Assembly (NCBI RefSeq): GCF_900312815.1
Contig: NZ_OMPE01000007.1
Coordinates: forward strand, 496,001-560,000
From: Aquimarina sp. AU474
Lineage (GTDB): Bacteria > Bacteroidota > Bacteroidia > Flavobacteriales > Flavobacteriaceae
DNA length: 64,000 nucleotides
Reading direction: 5' to 3'
Made by a program: the position numbers and the translations under genes. The notes below the pieces were generated by a model. The model was not told the origin of the DNA, did not search any database, and worked only from the letters and a program-made list of their open reading frames with translations. Of the stretch, positions 55,419 through 63,592 are shown piece after piece (positions within the stretch are counted from its first letter, which is position 1; each line of letters starts with the position of its first letter).

Positions 55419-56024
55419 ATGAAAAATGTATTCGTTTTTTTAATGTTATTTACGTCCTGTGCAATTTTTGCACAAGACAAAAAAATCACTTTTGGGGTAA
55501 AAGCTGGTCTCAACTATGGTGATAATGGTAAAATTGAAGTTACTGATATTACCAATGCTGGTAGTAACATATTATCAGAAAGGGCAGACGACAGAGTTGG
55601 ATATCATCTAGGAGTTTTCTTAAGAGGTAATCTTACTGATAACATTTATATCAAGCCAGAGCTTCAGTACACAGTAAATAATAGCACTTATGATTTTGCT
55701 GGATCAAGCCTGGATTACGACATTCAAAAACTAGATTTACCAATACTTGTTGGTATTTCCGTTTTAGGTCCTATACATGTTTTTGGTGGACCCGCTCTTC
55801 AATACATAGTAGAAAATGACTTAGAAGATGTGCGATTAGGAGATGTAAAAAACGAATTCACGGTAGGGTTACAATTTGGTGCCGGTATCCAACTAGGAAA
55901 ATTAAATGCGGACATAAGGTACGAACGCGGACTTAGCAAAAATAGAGCCTCGTCTATTGATCAAAGCATTAGAGTAGACACTAGACCTAATCAACTCATA
56001 TTAGGGCTTGCATTGGATCTATAA
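55419..56024 (+). CDS. Outer-membrane beta-barrel protein (porin-family/PorT-like)
   Basis: A 201-residue exported protein; the signal peptide ends near AIFAQ. The mature part alternates amphipathic strands and turns: ITFGVKAGLNYGDNG, GYHLGVFLRGNLTDNIYIKPELQYTV (in two strands), LDLPILVGISVLGPIHVFGGP and VGLQFGAGIQLGKLNADIRYE, ending in a short strand LILGLALDL. This is the eight-strand barrel pattern of the flavobacterial porin-family proteins. Function is unknown; many relatives have structural roles. Single gene with its own terminator. Confidence 0.85.
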   Translation: MKNVFVFLMLFTSCAIFAQDKKITFGVKAGLNYGDNGKIEVTDITNAGSNILSERADDRVGYHLGVFLRGNLTDNIYIKPELQYTVNNSTYDFAGSSLDYDIQKLDLPILVGISVLGPIHVFGGPALQYIVENDLEDVRLGDVKNEFTVGLQFGAGIQLGKLNADIRYERGLSKNRASSIDQSIRVDTRPNQLILGLALDL

Positions 56025-56034
56025 AGAAACTTAT

Positions 56035-56070
56035 AAAAAAAAGTCCGGTAATATTACCGGACTTTTTTTT
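56035..56070. terminator. Bidirectional terminator, perfect 24-bp dyad
   Basis: A perfect inverted repeat of 24 bases (56041-56064, arms AAGTCCGGTAAT/ATTACCGGACTT) flanked by A- and T-runs, between the barrel gene and the convergent FKBP/TSP3 gene, reaching the latter's stop codon. Confidence 0.93.
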
Positions 56071-57280
56071 AATCATTTTTTGAATCTCTATCATCAGGAT
56101 CTAGATGATTTTGAATACCATCCCCATCATCATCATAGAACGTAATTTCATCTAAGCTAATAAAACCATCTTCATTAGCATCATTAACGGTGATCTCATC
56201 CCTTGTTTGTGTTCCATCACCATCATCATCGGTATCTAGGTAATTAGGACTTGCATCATTATCGGTGTTATCATCAGAATCCAAGACCAACCTATCATTA
56301 TCCAAATCCTCTAAATATGATGGTATACCATCTCTATCATGATCTGATTCGTTTACAGCATATAACTGAATATTAAAAATCAATGATTTATATGTTCCTA
56401 TTCCAGTACCTAAAGGAGGCACATCAAAATATGCCAGTCCTGATGGAATAAACACTGTTAAATTACCAAAATCATCATTAAAGTCAACACTCCCATCTCC
56501 AGTAATTGTACTTCCTGAAGCTCCTCTATAATCGGTAGCAGCTTCTCTAAAACCTTCAATAATCGAAACTAAATCAAACCATACTGGTGTAACAGAACTA
56601 TCAAAAACTCTTCTATTAGGATCATTGTTATCTACTGGATCTTTATCATCGATAATTCCATCTCCATCAGAATCTACTTTTCCTGGATCGGTTCCTGCTA
56701 CTCCATCATCATCTGCATCACTATCATCGGCAATACCGTCACTATCTTTATCGGTTCTTGTAACTCCATCAATTTGATCAGCTACGTTATCTCCATCTGC
56801 ATCAACATCTGCATCATCAGGGATTCCATCACCATCCTCATCTTCATTTTCATAAAATTGCTCTCCTCTAAACGTTACCAAAGTAGAATCTGAAAACATA
56901 GGTTGTCTTTCGGTAGCCGCTCCTCTTCTATGGTTTAACACATATAAAGTATAATTAACATCTTCTCCTGTCTCAGGATCTTCTCTCGTAATAGTTTTGG
57001 TTTCTAACAAATCTGAGTCTATTAGTGCTTGTTCTCCACTATTTGCTCCAGCAATTGTATCGAATTGTACTATTTGATAATCCGGATTTGCAGGATTATC
57101 AATTAGCGTAAAGAAATGTGTCTCTAGATACTTTCTGATTATAGGATCTTCATTGGCCTGTTGTTCAGCACGATCTCTTGGGGGTATAACCTCACCAGGA
57201 GCATCATCGTCATCATTATTACAGGCATATAAGGCTACCATAGTTAGACCAATGGCAAAAATATATTTTCTAACATTCAT
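56069..57280 (-). CDS. Lipoprotein with FKBP-like domain and TSP3-type calcium repeats
   Basis: A lipoprotein of about 403 residues: signal RKYIFAIGLTMVALYAC, then NNDDDDAPGE, an acidic surface-display-like start. The N-terminal part (RAEQQANEDPIIRKYLETH, TLVTFRGEQF) and the later FDLVSIIEGFREAATDY and LTVFIPSGLAYFDVPPLG match an FKBP-type isomerase fold. That fold is interrupted and followed by Asp-rich thrombospondin type 3-like repeats (DEDGDGIPDDADVDADGD; DSDGDGIIDDKDPVDNND; DTDDDGDGTQTRDEI) that should bind calcium. The ATG at 57280 is used because the frame upstream adds 32 basic residues before the signal. Isomerase activity is uncertain. Confidence 0.75.
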   Translation of the reverse strand: MNVRKYIFAIGLTMVALYACNNDDDDAPGEVIPPRDRAEQQANEDPIIRKYLETHFFTLIDNPANPDYQIVQFDTIAGANSGEQALIDSDLLETKTITREDPETGEDVNYTLYVLNHRRGAATERQPMFSDSTLVTFRGEQFYENEDEDGDGIPDDADVDADGDNVADQIDGVTRTDKDSDGIADDSDADDDGVAGTDPGKVDSDGDGIIDDKDPVDNNDPNRRVFDSSVTPVWFDLVSIIEGFREAATDYRGASGSTITGDGSVDFNDDFGNLTVFIPSGLAYFDVPPLGTGIGTYKSLIFNIQLYAVNESDHDRDGIPSYLEDLDNDRLVLDSDDNTDNDASPNYLDTDDDGDGTQTRDEITVNDANEDGFISLDEITFYDDDGDGIQNHLDPDDRDSKND

Positions 57281-57466
57281 CGAATTACTTTTTTGAGCGC
57301 GCAAGATACGATTTTCTCGTACTTTTGTTTCATCTGTTTGTAATTTTGTTCTTTTTAATCGTTTGATGGAATTCATTAATTTTTAAACAGGCCGTTATAA
57401 CAACCTTAAATTTTAGTTTATTTCAAAATCTATTTAAATATAAAACGCATTTTTTAAATTTTTTTT

Positions 57467-57868
57467 ATGCGAGTTGACAAATATTTATGGTGCATACGAT
57501 ACTTTAAAACAAGAAGTATAGCCACCAAAGCATGCAAAGAGGGTAAAATAAGAGTGAATGGAGATCTTATTAAACCTTCTAGAGAAATCTATCCTATGGA
57601 TAAAATTACCGTACGCAAGAATCAAGTTAATTATGAACTTCTTGTTTTAGATACACCAGATAGCCGTATTGGTGCAAAACTGGTTGATATCTATCGTAAA
57701 GACACAACTCCAACCGAAGCGTTGCAAAAATTAGACCTTTTAAAGTATTCTAAGGATTATTATCGAAAAAAAGGAACAGGTAGGCCTACCAAAAAAGATC
57801 GTAGAGATATAGATGATTGGTTTATAGATAAGAATATCAAAAACTCCACTGATGATAGCGAAGAATAG
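57467..57868 (+). CDS. S4-domain RNA-binding protein (Hsp15-like)
   Basis: A 133-residue protein. The S4 fold occupies the N-terminal 60 residues (RVDKYLWCIRYFKTRSIATK, EGKIRVNGDLIKPSREI), followed by a basic C-terminus with KKGTGRPTKKDRRDIDDWF. This is the layout of Hsp15, which recycles stalled 50S subunits carrying a nascent chain. It is divergent from the FKBP lipoprotein gene and separated from the next gene by 130 bases in which nothing was recognised. Confidence 0.9.
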   Translation: MRVDKYLWCIRYFKTRSIATKACKEGKIRVNGDLIKPSREIYPMDKITVRKNQVNYELLVLDTPDSRIGAKLVDIYRKDTTPTEALQKLDLLKYSKDYYRKKGTGRPTKKDRRDIDDWFIDKNIKNSTDDSEE

Positions 57869-57998
57869 TGATGATCACACCCATATTTCTTCAGATAATG
57901 AAATAGATGAATTTACACAAGTTACATTTGTGACCTTAAAAAAATATTGTTCAAATCCCTATATTTACAGATCATAATAGTACTCAATACGTTTTAAC

Positions 57999-58499
57999 AT
58001 GCAAACCAATAACAATATTATACTAACTCATGAGCAAATACAACACAAAATAAAACGTATTGCTTACCAAATCTATGAGACAAATGTTAATGAAAAGGAG
58101 ATTATAGTTGCCGGAATATCTGAGAACGGATATATTTTTGCTCAACGTTTAAAAAAAATATTAGAAGATATTTCTGACATTAAAGTTATTTTATGCGAGG
58201 TAACTATGAATAAAAAATCGCCACAAAACACTGTAAAAACGTCTCTTACTCCAGAAGAATATCAAAACAAATCATTGGTACTCATTGATGATGTACTTAG
58301 TTCGGGAACAGCCCTTATTTATGGAGTTAAGCATTTTTTAGAGGTACCTCTTACACGATTTAAAACAGCAGTTTTGGTAAATAGAAACCACAAAAAGTTT
58401 CCAATTAAAGCCGATTTTAAGGGGATTTCTTTATCAACTTCTCTTCATGAACATATTGAAGTGCAATTTGGTTCACAAGATACCGCCATCTTAAAGTAA
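57999..58499 (+). CDS. Phosphoribosyltransferase-domain protein (PyrR-like)
   Basis: A 166-residue protein with a type I phosphoribosyltransferase fold. The PRPP-binding motif is VLIDDVLSSGTALIYG (about residues 97-112), and the N-terminal helix plus IIVAGISENGYIFAQRLK supplies the preceding loop. It resembles PyrR-type proteins, which bind PRPP and may have uracil phosphoribosyltransferase activity. No pyrimidine operon is near, so an RNA-binding attenuator role is not supported. The gene ends in a 9-base overlap with convergent aroK. Confidence 0.82.
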   Translation: MQTNNNIILTHEQIQHKIKRIAYQIYETNVNEKEIIVAGISENGYIFAQRLKKILEDISDIKVILCEVTMNKKSPQNTVKTSLTPEEYQNKSLVLIDDVLSSGTALIYGVKHFLEVPLTRFKTAVLVNRNHKKFPIKADFKGISLSTSLHEHIEVQFGSQDTAILK

Positions 58500-59012
58500 T
58501 GAAGAAATAATTTCTTCAGAAATTTGTTCTACATTTTTCTCATCCGTACTCACATTCAAATCTGCTTGATTATAATAGAATGATCTTTCGAACAAATGTT
58601 TTCTTATGAAGTCCTTTAGTTCGAATTCAGTTTTTAGATGAGCCAGTAAAGGGCGTTTGTTTCTTTCATTGAATAATCTCTTGGTTAATTCATCTAATGA
58701 AGTTTTTAGATAAACCACTTTTGTCTTAGGATGTTCTTTTATAATTTCAAGGTTTCCAGCAAAACAGGGTGTACCTCCTCCTAACGATAAAATTGCATTT
58801 TCTAGAGTATTCAAAACTTCATTTAAATACAATGTTTCCTTTTTTCGAAAGTATATTTCGCCATTATTCTTAAAAATATCTTTTATTGATTTATGCTCTT
58901 GATTTTCGATATAATCATCTAAATCAACATAATCGTAAGACACTTTTGCAGCTAGATCATTGCCTATCAATGATTTTCCGCATCCCATATACCCTATTAA
59001 AACTAAAATCAT
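58491..59012 (-). CDS. aroK: Shikimate kinase
   Basis: A 173-residue kinase of the aromatic amino acid pathway (shikimate to shikimate 3-phosphate). The Walker A is LIGYMGCGKSLIG near residue 5, the Asp of DLDDYIENQ and Arg of GEIYFRKKE contact shikimate, and AILSLGGGTPC carries the glycine triplet. KRPLLAHLK belongs to the lid. It converges on the upstream phosphoribosyltransferase gene with overlapping stop codons, so both transcripts are antisense to each other at their ends. Confidence 0.95.
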   Translation of the reverse strand: MILVLIGYMGCGKSLIGNDLAAKVSYDYVDLDDYIENQEHKSIKDIFKNNGEIYFRKKETLYLNEVLNTLENAILSLGGGTPCFAGNLEIIKEHPKTKVVYLKTSLDELTKRLFNERNKRPLLAHLKTEFELKDFIRKHLFERSFYYNQADLNVSTDEKNVEQISEEIISSLL

Positions 59013-59088
59013 AACCTCAAAAATTATATAAATATTACCTTAAAGAAATCCCATTTTAAATAAAATGTAAATTTATATGAAATTCTTC

Positions 59089-59118
59089 TTGAAAAATAAA
59101 TTAATGATAGTATATTTG
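59089..59118 (+). promoter_or_regulatory. Promoter of the tRNA cluster
   Basis: TTG at 59089-59091, 19 bases, then TATATTTG at 59111-59118, a perfect Bacteroidota housekeeping promoter; the first tRNA begins 27 bases downstream. Confidence 0.82.
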
Positions 59119-59145
59119 CACCCGCATTCAAGGAAAAAAATGCAA

Positions 59146-59218
59146 GACCTGGTAGCTCAGTTGGTAGAGCATCTCCCTTTTAAGGAGAGGGTCCTGGGTT
59201 CGAGCCCCAGCCCGGTCA
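59146..59218 (+). tRNA. tRNA-Lys (anticodon TTT), copy 1
   Basis: A 73-base cloverleaf: acceptor GACCTGG against CCCGGTC (one U/C mismatch at the fifth pair), D-arm GCTC...GAGC, anticodon stem TCTCC/GGAGA with loop CTTTTAA, T-arm CTGGG/CCCAG with TTCGAGC. The 3' CCA is not encoded. Confidence 0.95.
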
Positions 59219-59289
59219 CAAAAAACAAGTAAAAAGTATTTTATTTGTTATGTTCTTAATAATATTTGATAAAATTATAATTTATCAAT

Positions 59290-59362
59290 GACCTGGTAGC
59301 TCAGTTGGTAGAGCATCTCCCTTTTAAGGAGAGGGTCCTGGGTTCGAGCCCCAGCCCGGTCA
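59290..59362 (+). tRNA. tRNA-Lys (anticodon TTT), copy 2
   Basis: Identical in all 73 bases to the copy 71 bases upstream, including the mismatch in the acceptor stem; the spacer between them is AT-rich and unrelated to flanking sequence, so the copies were duplicated as tRNA units. Confidence 0.95.
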
Positions 59363-59364
59363 CA

Positions 59365-59396
59365 AAAAAGTATCGTATTCCCTGCGATACTTTTTT
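59365..59396 (+). terminator. Terminator after the tRNA-Lys pair
   Basis: A stem AAAAAGTATCG/CGATACTTTTT with a 9-base loop immediately after the second tRNA-Lys, followed by a T-run. It separates the Lys pair from tRNA-Leu. Confidence 0.85.
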
Positions 59397-59427
59397 AGTT
59401 TTATACTATATTGTAGCTTATTGTATT

Positions 59428-59511
59428 GCCCAGGTGCTGGAACTGGTAGACAGGCATGGTTGAGGGCCATGTGTCCTTTAGGGCGTGCGGGTTCGACTCC
59501 CGCTCTGGGCA
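59428..59511 (+). tRNA. tRNA-Leu (anticodon GAG)
   Basis: An 84-base type II tRNA: acceptor GCCCAGG against TCTGGGC, anticodon stem CATGG/CCATG with loop TTGAGGG (anticodon GAG), a long variable arm (GTCCTTTAGGGC) and T-arm GCGGG/CCCGC with TTCGACT. The 3' CCA is not encoded. Confidence 0.95.
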
Positions 59512-59579
59512 CTAAATAAATCTCTTGCGATTTTAAAAAAAATGAAAATTAGATTATGGTTAACAACAATCTACTTAAC

Positions 59580-60014
59580 CTATTTTCTCCCACAACTTTT
59601 TATAGATTCGTAAAAAACATGATATTCTGCGGCAGGAACCACTTTTCCTTTTTTACTTAGCTTAATAGGAGTACCTTCTTTATAATTTCTGAGTGACAAC
59701 AAATACTCTGCATAACCCTTATAAACAATTTCGAAGTGACTCTGATCTTTAATTCTCAATTCATCCACTTTAAACTCAAAAGCACCGTCTTCTCCTGTAT
59801 AAGCACTCATGCAATCATTTTCGTCTAAATACAACTTTACGGCTGCATATGCGACTTTCTTTCGTCTTTCATCAACCACTTCACCACGAATAACTCTTAA
59901 TTCTTCTGATGTAGATACACTACTATTAGTATCGGTATCTGTTTCAGAATTCTCTTTGGATTTACAGGAAACCAGAAATACCAAGCATAAACCAAAAACA
60001 ACAATTTTTCTCAT
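59580..60014 (-). CDS. Small lipoprotein with carboxypeptidase-regulatory-like domain
   Basis: A 144-residue lipoprotein (lipobox FLVSC, then an acidic/Ser-rich linker NSETDTDTNSS). The domain begins VIRGEVVDERRKKVAYAAVKLYL and continues through TGEDGAFEFKVDELRI and HFEIVYKGYAEYLLSL: a seven-strand CarboxypepD-regulatory-like fold of the kind also found at the N-terminus of TonB-dependent receptors. Alone it may be a small surface or periplasmic binding module. Function unknown. Confidence 0.75.
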   Translation of the reverse strand: MRKIVVFGLCLVFLVSCKSKENSETDTDTNSSVSTSEELRVIRGEVVDERRKKVAYAAVKLYLDENDCMSAYTGEDGAFEFKVDELRIKDQSHFEIVYKGYAEYLLSLRNYKEGTPIKLSKKGKVVPAAEYHVFYESIKSCGRK

Positions 60015-60200
60015 ATATTTAAATTTTAACTACTTTAAAACAACTTATAGTTTAGGTATTTAAGAATAATTTAGATTATCAAACCGTAGTTAAATATACA
60101 AAAATAAATGGTGCTCGTTCACCAAATTAGAATGCTTTAATAAATGAAATGAAATTTTATTAAATAGTAAATACCATCTACGATTTTACACAACATTCTT

Positions 60201-60237
60201 TTATTTTAACAATTATCTTTATTATTTTAACAATTAT
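60201..60237. repeat. 16-bp direct repeat upstream of the carotenoid operon
   Basis: TTATTTTAACAATTAT occurs at 60201-60216 and again at 60222-60237, exactly 21 bases apart, about two turns of the helix. A shorter copy of the core (TTTAACAATT) lies at 60272-60281. The repeats lie just upstream of and across the promoter of the regulator gene, so they are candidate operators for the CarH-like protein. Confidence 0.75.
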
Positions 60238-60271
60238 TGAAAAAATATACGAATTCTTTTAACTAATTTTG
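60237..60271 (+). promoter_or_regulatory. Probable promoter of the carotenoid operon
   Basis: TAATTTTG at 60264-60271 is a perfect TAnnTTTG box. The nearest TTG (60237-60239) is 24 bases away, longer than usual, which may make it dependent on regulation. The box supports the GTG start at 60293. Confidence 0.55.
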
Positions 60272-60292
60272 TTTAACAATTTACATCAAACA

Positions 60293-61189
60293 GTGAACAA
60301 TATTAAACAAGTTTTTAGCATTAAAGATCTAGAAAACCTATGTGGTATCAAAGCGCATACCATAAGAATTTGGGAAAAACGATATAATCTTCTATCTCCT
60401 GATCGTACCGAGACTAATATTAGAACGTACAATTTAAAAAGTTTACAAAAACTACTTAATGTAACGTATTTGGTTAATAGCGGTTATAAAATTTCACGAA
60501 TTTCAAAACTTAATGAAGAGGAAATAAATGAATACGTTCGTAGTATAGTATCAGATACTAGTACTAAAAACCAAGCCATCAATTCGTTTAAGATCGCAAT
60601 GTTAAATTATGATCTCGAATTATTTTTAGGAACTTACGAACAACTAGAAAGAAAAAGAAATTTCAGGCAAATATTTACAGATGTATTTATACCATTGCTT
60701 AAAGAAATTGGGCTTTTATGGCAAACAGACACTATAAGTCCTGCACATGAACACTTTGTTACTAATTTAATAAAGCAAAAGTTACTCTTAAATATTGAGA
60801 AGCTTCAATATATCAAACCTAGTAAAACTGATAAAGCATTTATACTTTTTTTACCCGAAAATGAGATACATGAGTTAGGTTTACTTTATATTAATTACGA
60901 GATATTATTACAAGGTTATAGAGCTATTTATCTTGGCCCAAGTATTCCTTTAGATAGTCTTCCTAATATGCTTACTTTTCATGAAAACACAATATTCGTA
61001 TCCTATTTTACTATAAAACCCGAAAAGGATAACGTTTCTAAATATGTCGAAAATTTCAATGAATTAATTTGCAAGGATCGAATCAGTGAATTTTGGATGT
61101 TAGGCAAACAAATTATGCATATTTCTAAAAGTAGCGCTCCAAATCATCGCTATTTCGAATCTATTAGTTCATTAATCACAGAGCTTTAA
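60293..61189 (+). CDS. MerR-type regulator, CarH/LitR-like with B12 domain
   Basis: A 298-residue regulator. The MerR helix-turn-helix lies at the N-terminus (FSIKDLENLCGIKAHTIRIWEKRYNLL). The C-terminal part is a CarH-type B12-binding unit: the helical-bundle motif W-x9-EH is intact (Trp143, Glu153, His154), and ENEIHELG gives the E-x-H-x-x-G motif with the potential cobalt ligand His193. In CarH, light breaks the adenosylcobalamin-protein assembly and turns on carotenoid genes. The gene is followed by crtI after 13 bases, in the same operon. The start is GTG at 60293; a TTG at 60269 overlaps the promoter. Light response is inferred. Confidence 0.87.
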   Translation: MNNIKQVFSIKDLENLCGIKAHTIRIWEKRYNLLSPDRTETNIRTYNLKSLQKLLNVTYLVNSGYKISRISKLNEEEINEYVRSIVSDTSTKNQAINSFKIAMLNYDLELFLGTYEQLERKRNFRQIFTDVFIPLLKEIGLLWQTDTISPAHEHFVTNLIKQKLLLNIEKLQYIKPSKTDKAFILFLPENEIHELGLLYINYEILLQGYRAIYLGPSIPLDSLPNMLTFHENTIFVSYFTIKPEKDNVSKYVENFNELICKDRISEFWMLGKQIMHISKSSAPNHRYFESISSLITEL

Positions 61190-61202
61190 TTTTTCAATAT
61201 TT

Positions 61203-62693
61203 ATGTCGAAAAAAATAGTAATTATAGGCTCCGGCTTTTCTTCCCTTTCTGCGTCTTGTTATTTAGCACAGTTAGGGTATACGGTTGAAATTTTCGAAAA
61301 AAATTCGACCATAGGAGGTCGAGCAAGGCAATTACAAAAAGAAGGGTTTACTTTTGATATCGGTCCTTCTTGGTACTGGATGCCTGATGTATTTGAAAGT
61401 TTTTTTAATGACTTTAATACATCTACATCGCATTATTATACCTTGGATAAGCTAAATCCTGCCTATAAAGTTTTTTTTGAAAATAATGAAAGTATAAGTA
61501 TCGAAGATACTTTAGAGAAGATATACAAAGCTTTTGAAGCTGAAGAGCAAGGAAGTGCTATTAAGTTAAAAAAGTTCATCGAAACCGCTCAAAACAACTA
61601 TAAAATAGCAATTAAAAATCTTGTATATCGACCAGGTGTATCCCCTCTCGAACTTGTCACAAAAGAAACCATACAGCGTTTAGGACAATTTTTTAGTACC
61701 ATTTCTAAAGAGGTTCGTAAAGAGTTTAAAAACAAAAAACTAATACAAATTCTAGAATTCCCAGTACTATTTCTAGGAGCCAAACCAAGTGATACTCCCG
61801 CTTTTTATAGTTTTATGAATTATGCCGATTTCGGATTAGGAACATGGCATCCCAGAGGAGGCATGTATCAAGTGATACTCGGAATGGGAAAATTAGCCAA
61901 ATCTCTAGGTGTAAAACTGCATACCAATGCCGAAGTTGAAAAAATAGTTGTAGAAAATGGCAAAGCCAATGGCATTATAATCAATGGAGATAAAATCAAT
62001 ACTGATATTGTTTTGTGCGGTGCTGATTATCATCATGGAGAATCATTATTAGATCGTAAATATCGCCAATACTCTGAAAAATATTGGGATCACAAAACAT
62101 TTGCACCTTCATCTTTGTTGTTTTATGTAGGGTTTAATAAAAAACTGAAAAACATAGAACATCATAATTTATTTTTTGACACTGATTTTGATGCACATGC
62201 AAAAGAAATTTATGACACCCCAACATGGCCTAAGGAACCTCTTTTTTACGCAAACTTTACCTCTTTAACAGATCCAGGTACGGCTCCTGAAGGAAATGAA
62301 AATGGTTTTTTCTTAATTCCTTTAGCTCCAGGAATAGAAGATACAAACGAATTAAGGGAGCTTTATTTTGATAAAATCATAACTCGTTTCGAAACCGTTA
62401 CCGGACAAAATGTTAAAAATAGTATTATATTTAAAGAGTCCTTTTGTGTAAATGATTTTATAAAAGAATACAATTCGTATAAAGGAAATGCATACGGAAT
62501 GGCTAATACATTGCTACAAACTGCATTTCTAAGACCTAAATTAAAAAGTAAAAAAGTAAAGCATTTGTTTTTTACTGGACAGCTTACAGTACCGGGACCA
62601 GGAGTTCCTCCTTCATTAATATCCGGAAAACTGGTAGCTGGATTAATTGAAGCTGAAAATAAACAAACCAAAGAATTGAACCCTATTATTTAA
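61203..62693 (+). CDS. crtI: Phytoene desaturase
   Basis: A 496-residue FAD-dependent enzyme that converts phytoene to lycopene. The N-terminal dinucleotide fold is KIVIIGSGFSSLSASCYLAQ with the Gly-rich GGRARQLQKEGFTFD and GPSWYWMPDVFESFF after it. Near the C-terminus HLFFTGQLTVPGPGVPPSLISG closes the FAD site. It lies second in the operon and 33 bases before crtB. Four desaturation steps are assumed from the family; the number of steps cannot be read here. Confidence 0.95.
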   Translation: MSKKIVIIGSGFSSLSASCYLAQLGYTVEIFEKNSTIGGRARQLQKEGFTFDIGPSWYWMPDVFESFFNDFNTSTSHYYTLDKLNPAYKVFFENNESISIEDTLEKIYKAFEAEEQGSAIKLKKFIETAQNNYKIAIKNLVYRPGVSPLELVTKETIQRLGQFFSTISKEVRKEFKNKKLIQILEFPVLFLGAKPSDTPAFYSFMNYADFGLGTWHPRGGMYQVILGMGKLAKSLGVKLHTNAEVEKIVVENGKANGIIINGDKINTDIVLCGADYHHGESLLDRKYRQYSEKYWDHKTFAPSSLLFYVGFNKKLKNIEHHNLFFDTDFDAHAKEIYDTPTWPKEPLFYANFTSLTDPGTAPEGNENGFFLIPLAPGIEDTNELRELYFDKIITRFETVTGQNVKNSIIFKESFCVNDFIKEYNSYKGNAYGMANTLLQTAFLRPKLKSKKVKHLFFTGQLTVPGPGVPPSLISGKLVAGLIEAENKQTKELNPII

Positions 62694-62726
62694 AAAAAAG
62701 CGCAATACACCTTAAATCCTATCCAA

Positions 62727-63566
62727 ATGAAGGCGATCTTTGATACAGTATCTTATAATTGTAGTAAAATTGTTACTAACTCTTACAGCACATCATTTTC
62801 ACTAGCATCCAAAATGTTATCCGACCACATTAGACAAGACATTTATAATATTTATGGTTTTGTAAGGTTTGCCGATGAAATTGTTGACACTTTTCATGAT
62901 TACAATAAGAAAGAATTATTTGACGATTTTGAAAAAGAAATGTACAAAGCTATTACAAACAAAATAAGCTTAAATCCTATTCTTAATGCTTTTCAAAAAA
63001 CCGTACATCAATACAACATACAGCCAGAATTGTATGAAGCATTTATGAAAAGTATGCGATTAGATTTACATAAAACCGACTATCTTACTGACCAAGAATA
63101 TAAAGAATATATTTATGGATCTGCCGATGTAGTAGGGTTAATGTGCCTAAAAGTATTTGTAAATGGAGATGAAGAAAGATATAATGATTTAAAAGAAAGT
63201 GCAATGCACTTGGGTTCCGCTTTTCAGAAAGTTAATTTTTTAAGAGATCTTAAAGCAGACTATGAGGAACTTAATAGAACTTATTTCCCCAATACCGACT
63301 TAAAACAATTAGATGAGGCCTCTAAGTTAAGAATCATTAAAGAAATAGAAGATGATTTCGACCAGGGACTAGCTGGTATTTTAAAATTACCCATTGAAGC
63401 TAAATTTGGTGTTTATACTGCATTCATATACTATAAAAAATTACTAAATAAACTTAAAAAAACACCTTCTTTAGAAATAAAAAATACACGTATACGCGTT
63501 CCGAATTATCAAAAATTTGGTTTATTAGCAAAATCATATTTAGACTACAGATTTAATTTAATTTAG
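62727..63566 (+). CDS. crtB: Phytoene synthase
   Basis: A 279-residue prenyl-diphosphate-condensing enzyme that joins two geranylgeranyl diphosphates into phytoene. The first Asp-rich motif is in YGFVRFADEIVDTFHDY and the second in VNFLRDLKADYEELNRTYFP, each binding magnesium-diphosphate. YIYGSADVVGLMCLKVF between them is typical of trans-isoprenyl synthases. It follows crtI and precedes the hydroxylase gene by 26 bases. Confidence 0.95.
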   Translation: MKAIFDTVSYNCSKIVTNSYSTSFSLASKMLSDHIRQDIYNIYGFVRFADEIVDTFHDYNKKELFDDFEKEMYKAITNKISLNPILNAFQKTVHQYNIQPELYEAFMKSMRLDLHKTDYLTDQEYKEYIYGSADVVGLMCLKVFVNGDEERYNDLKESAMHLGSAFQKVNFLRDLKADYEELNRTYFPNTDLKQLDEASKLRIIKEIEDDFDQGLAGILKLPIEAKFGVYTAFIYYKKLLNKLKKTPSLEIKNTRIRVPNYQKFGLLAKSYLDYRFNLI

Positions 63567-63592
63567 TCATATTTTTGTATAAAATTTAGCAA

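Noticed and set aside
55319..55522. Small ORF upstream of and overlapping the beta-barrel gene
   Set aside because: It overlaps the real gene's signal peptide in another frame and has a low-complexity Lys/Asn-rich translation.
57281..57376. Longer N-terminus of the FKBP/TSP3 lipoprotein
   Set aside because: It would place 32 basic residues before a normal lipoprotein signal peptide.
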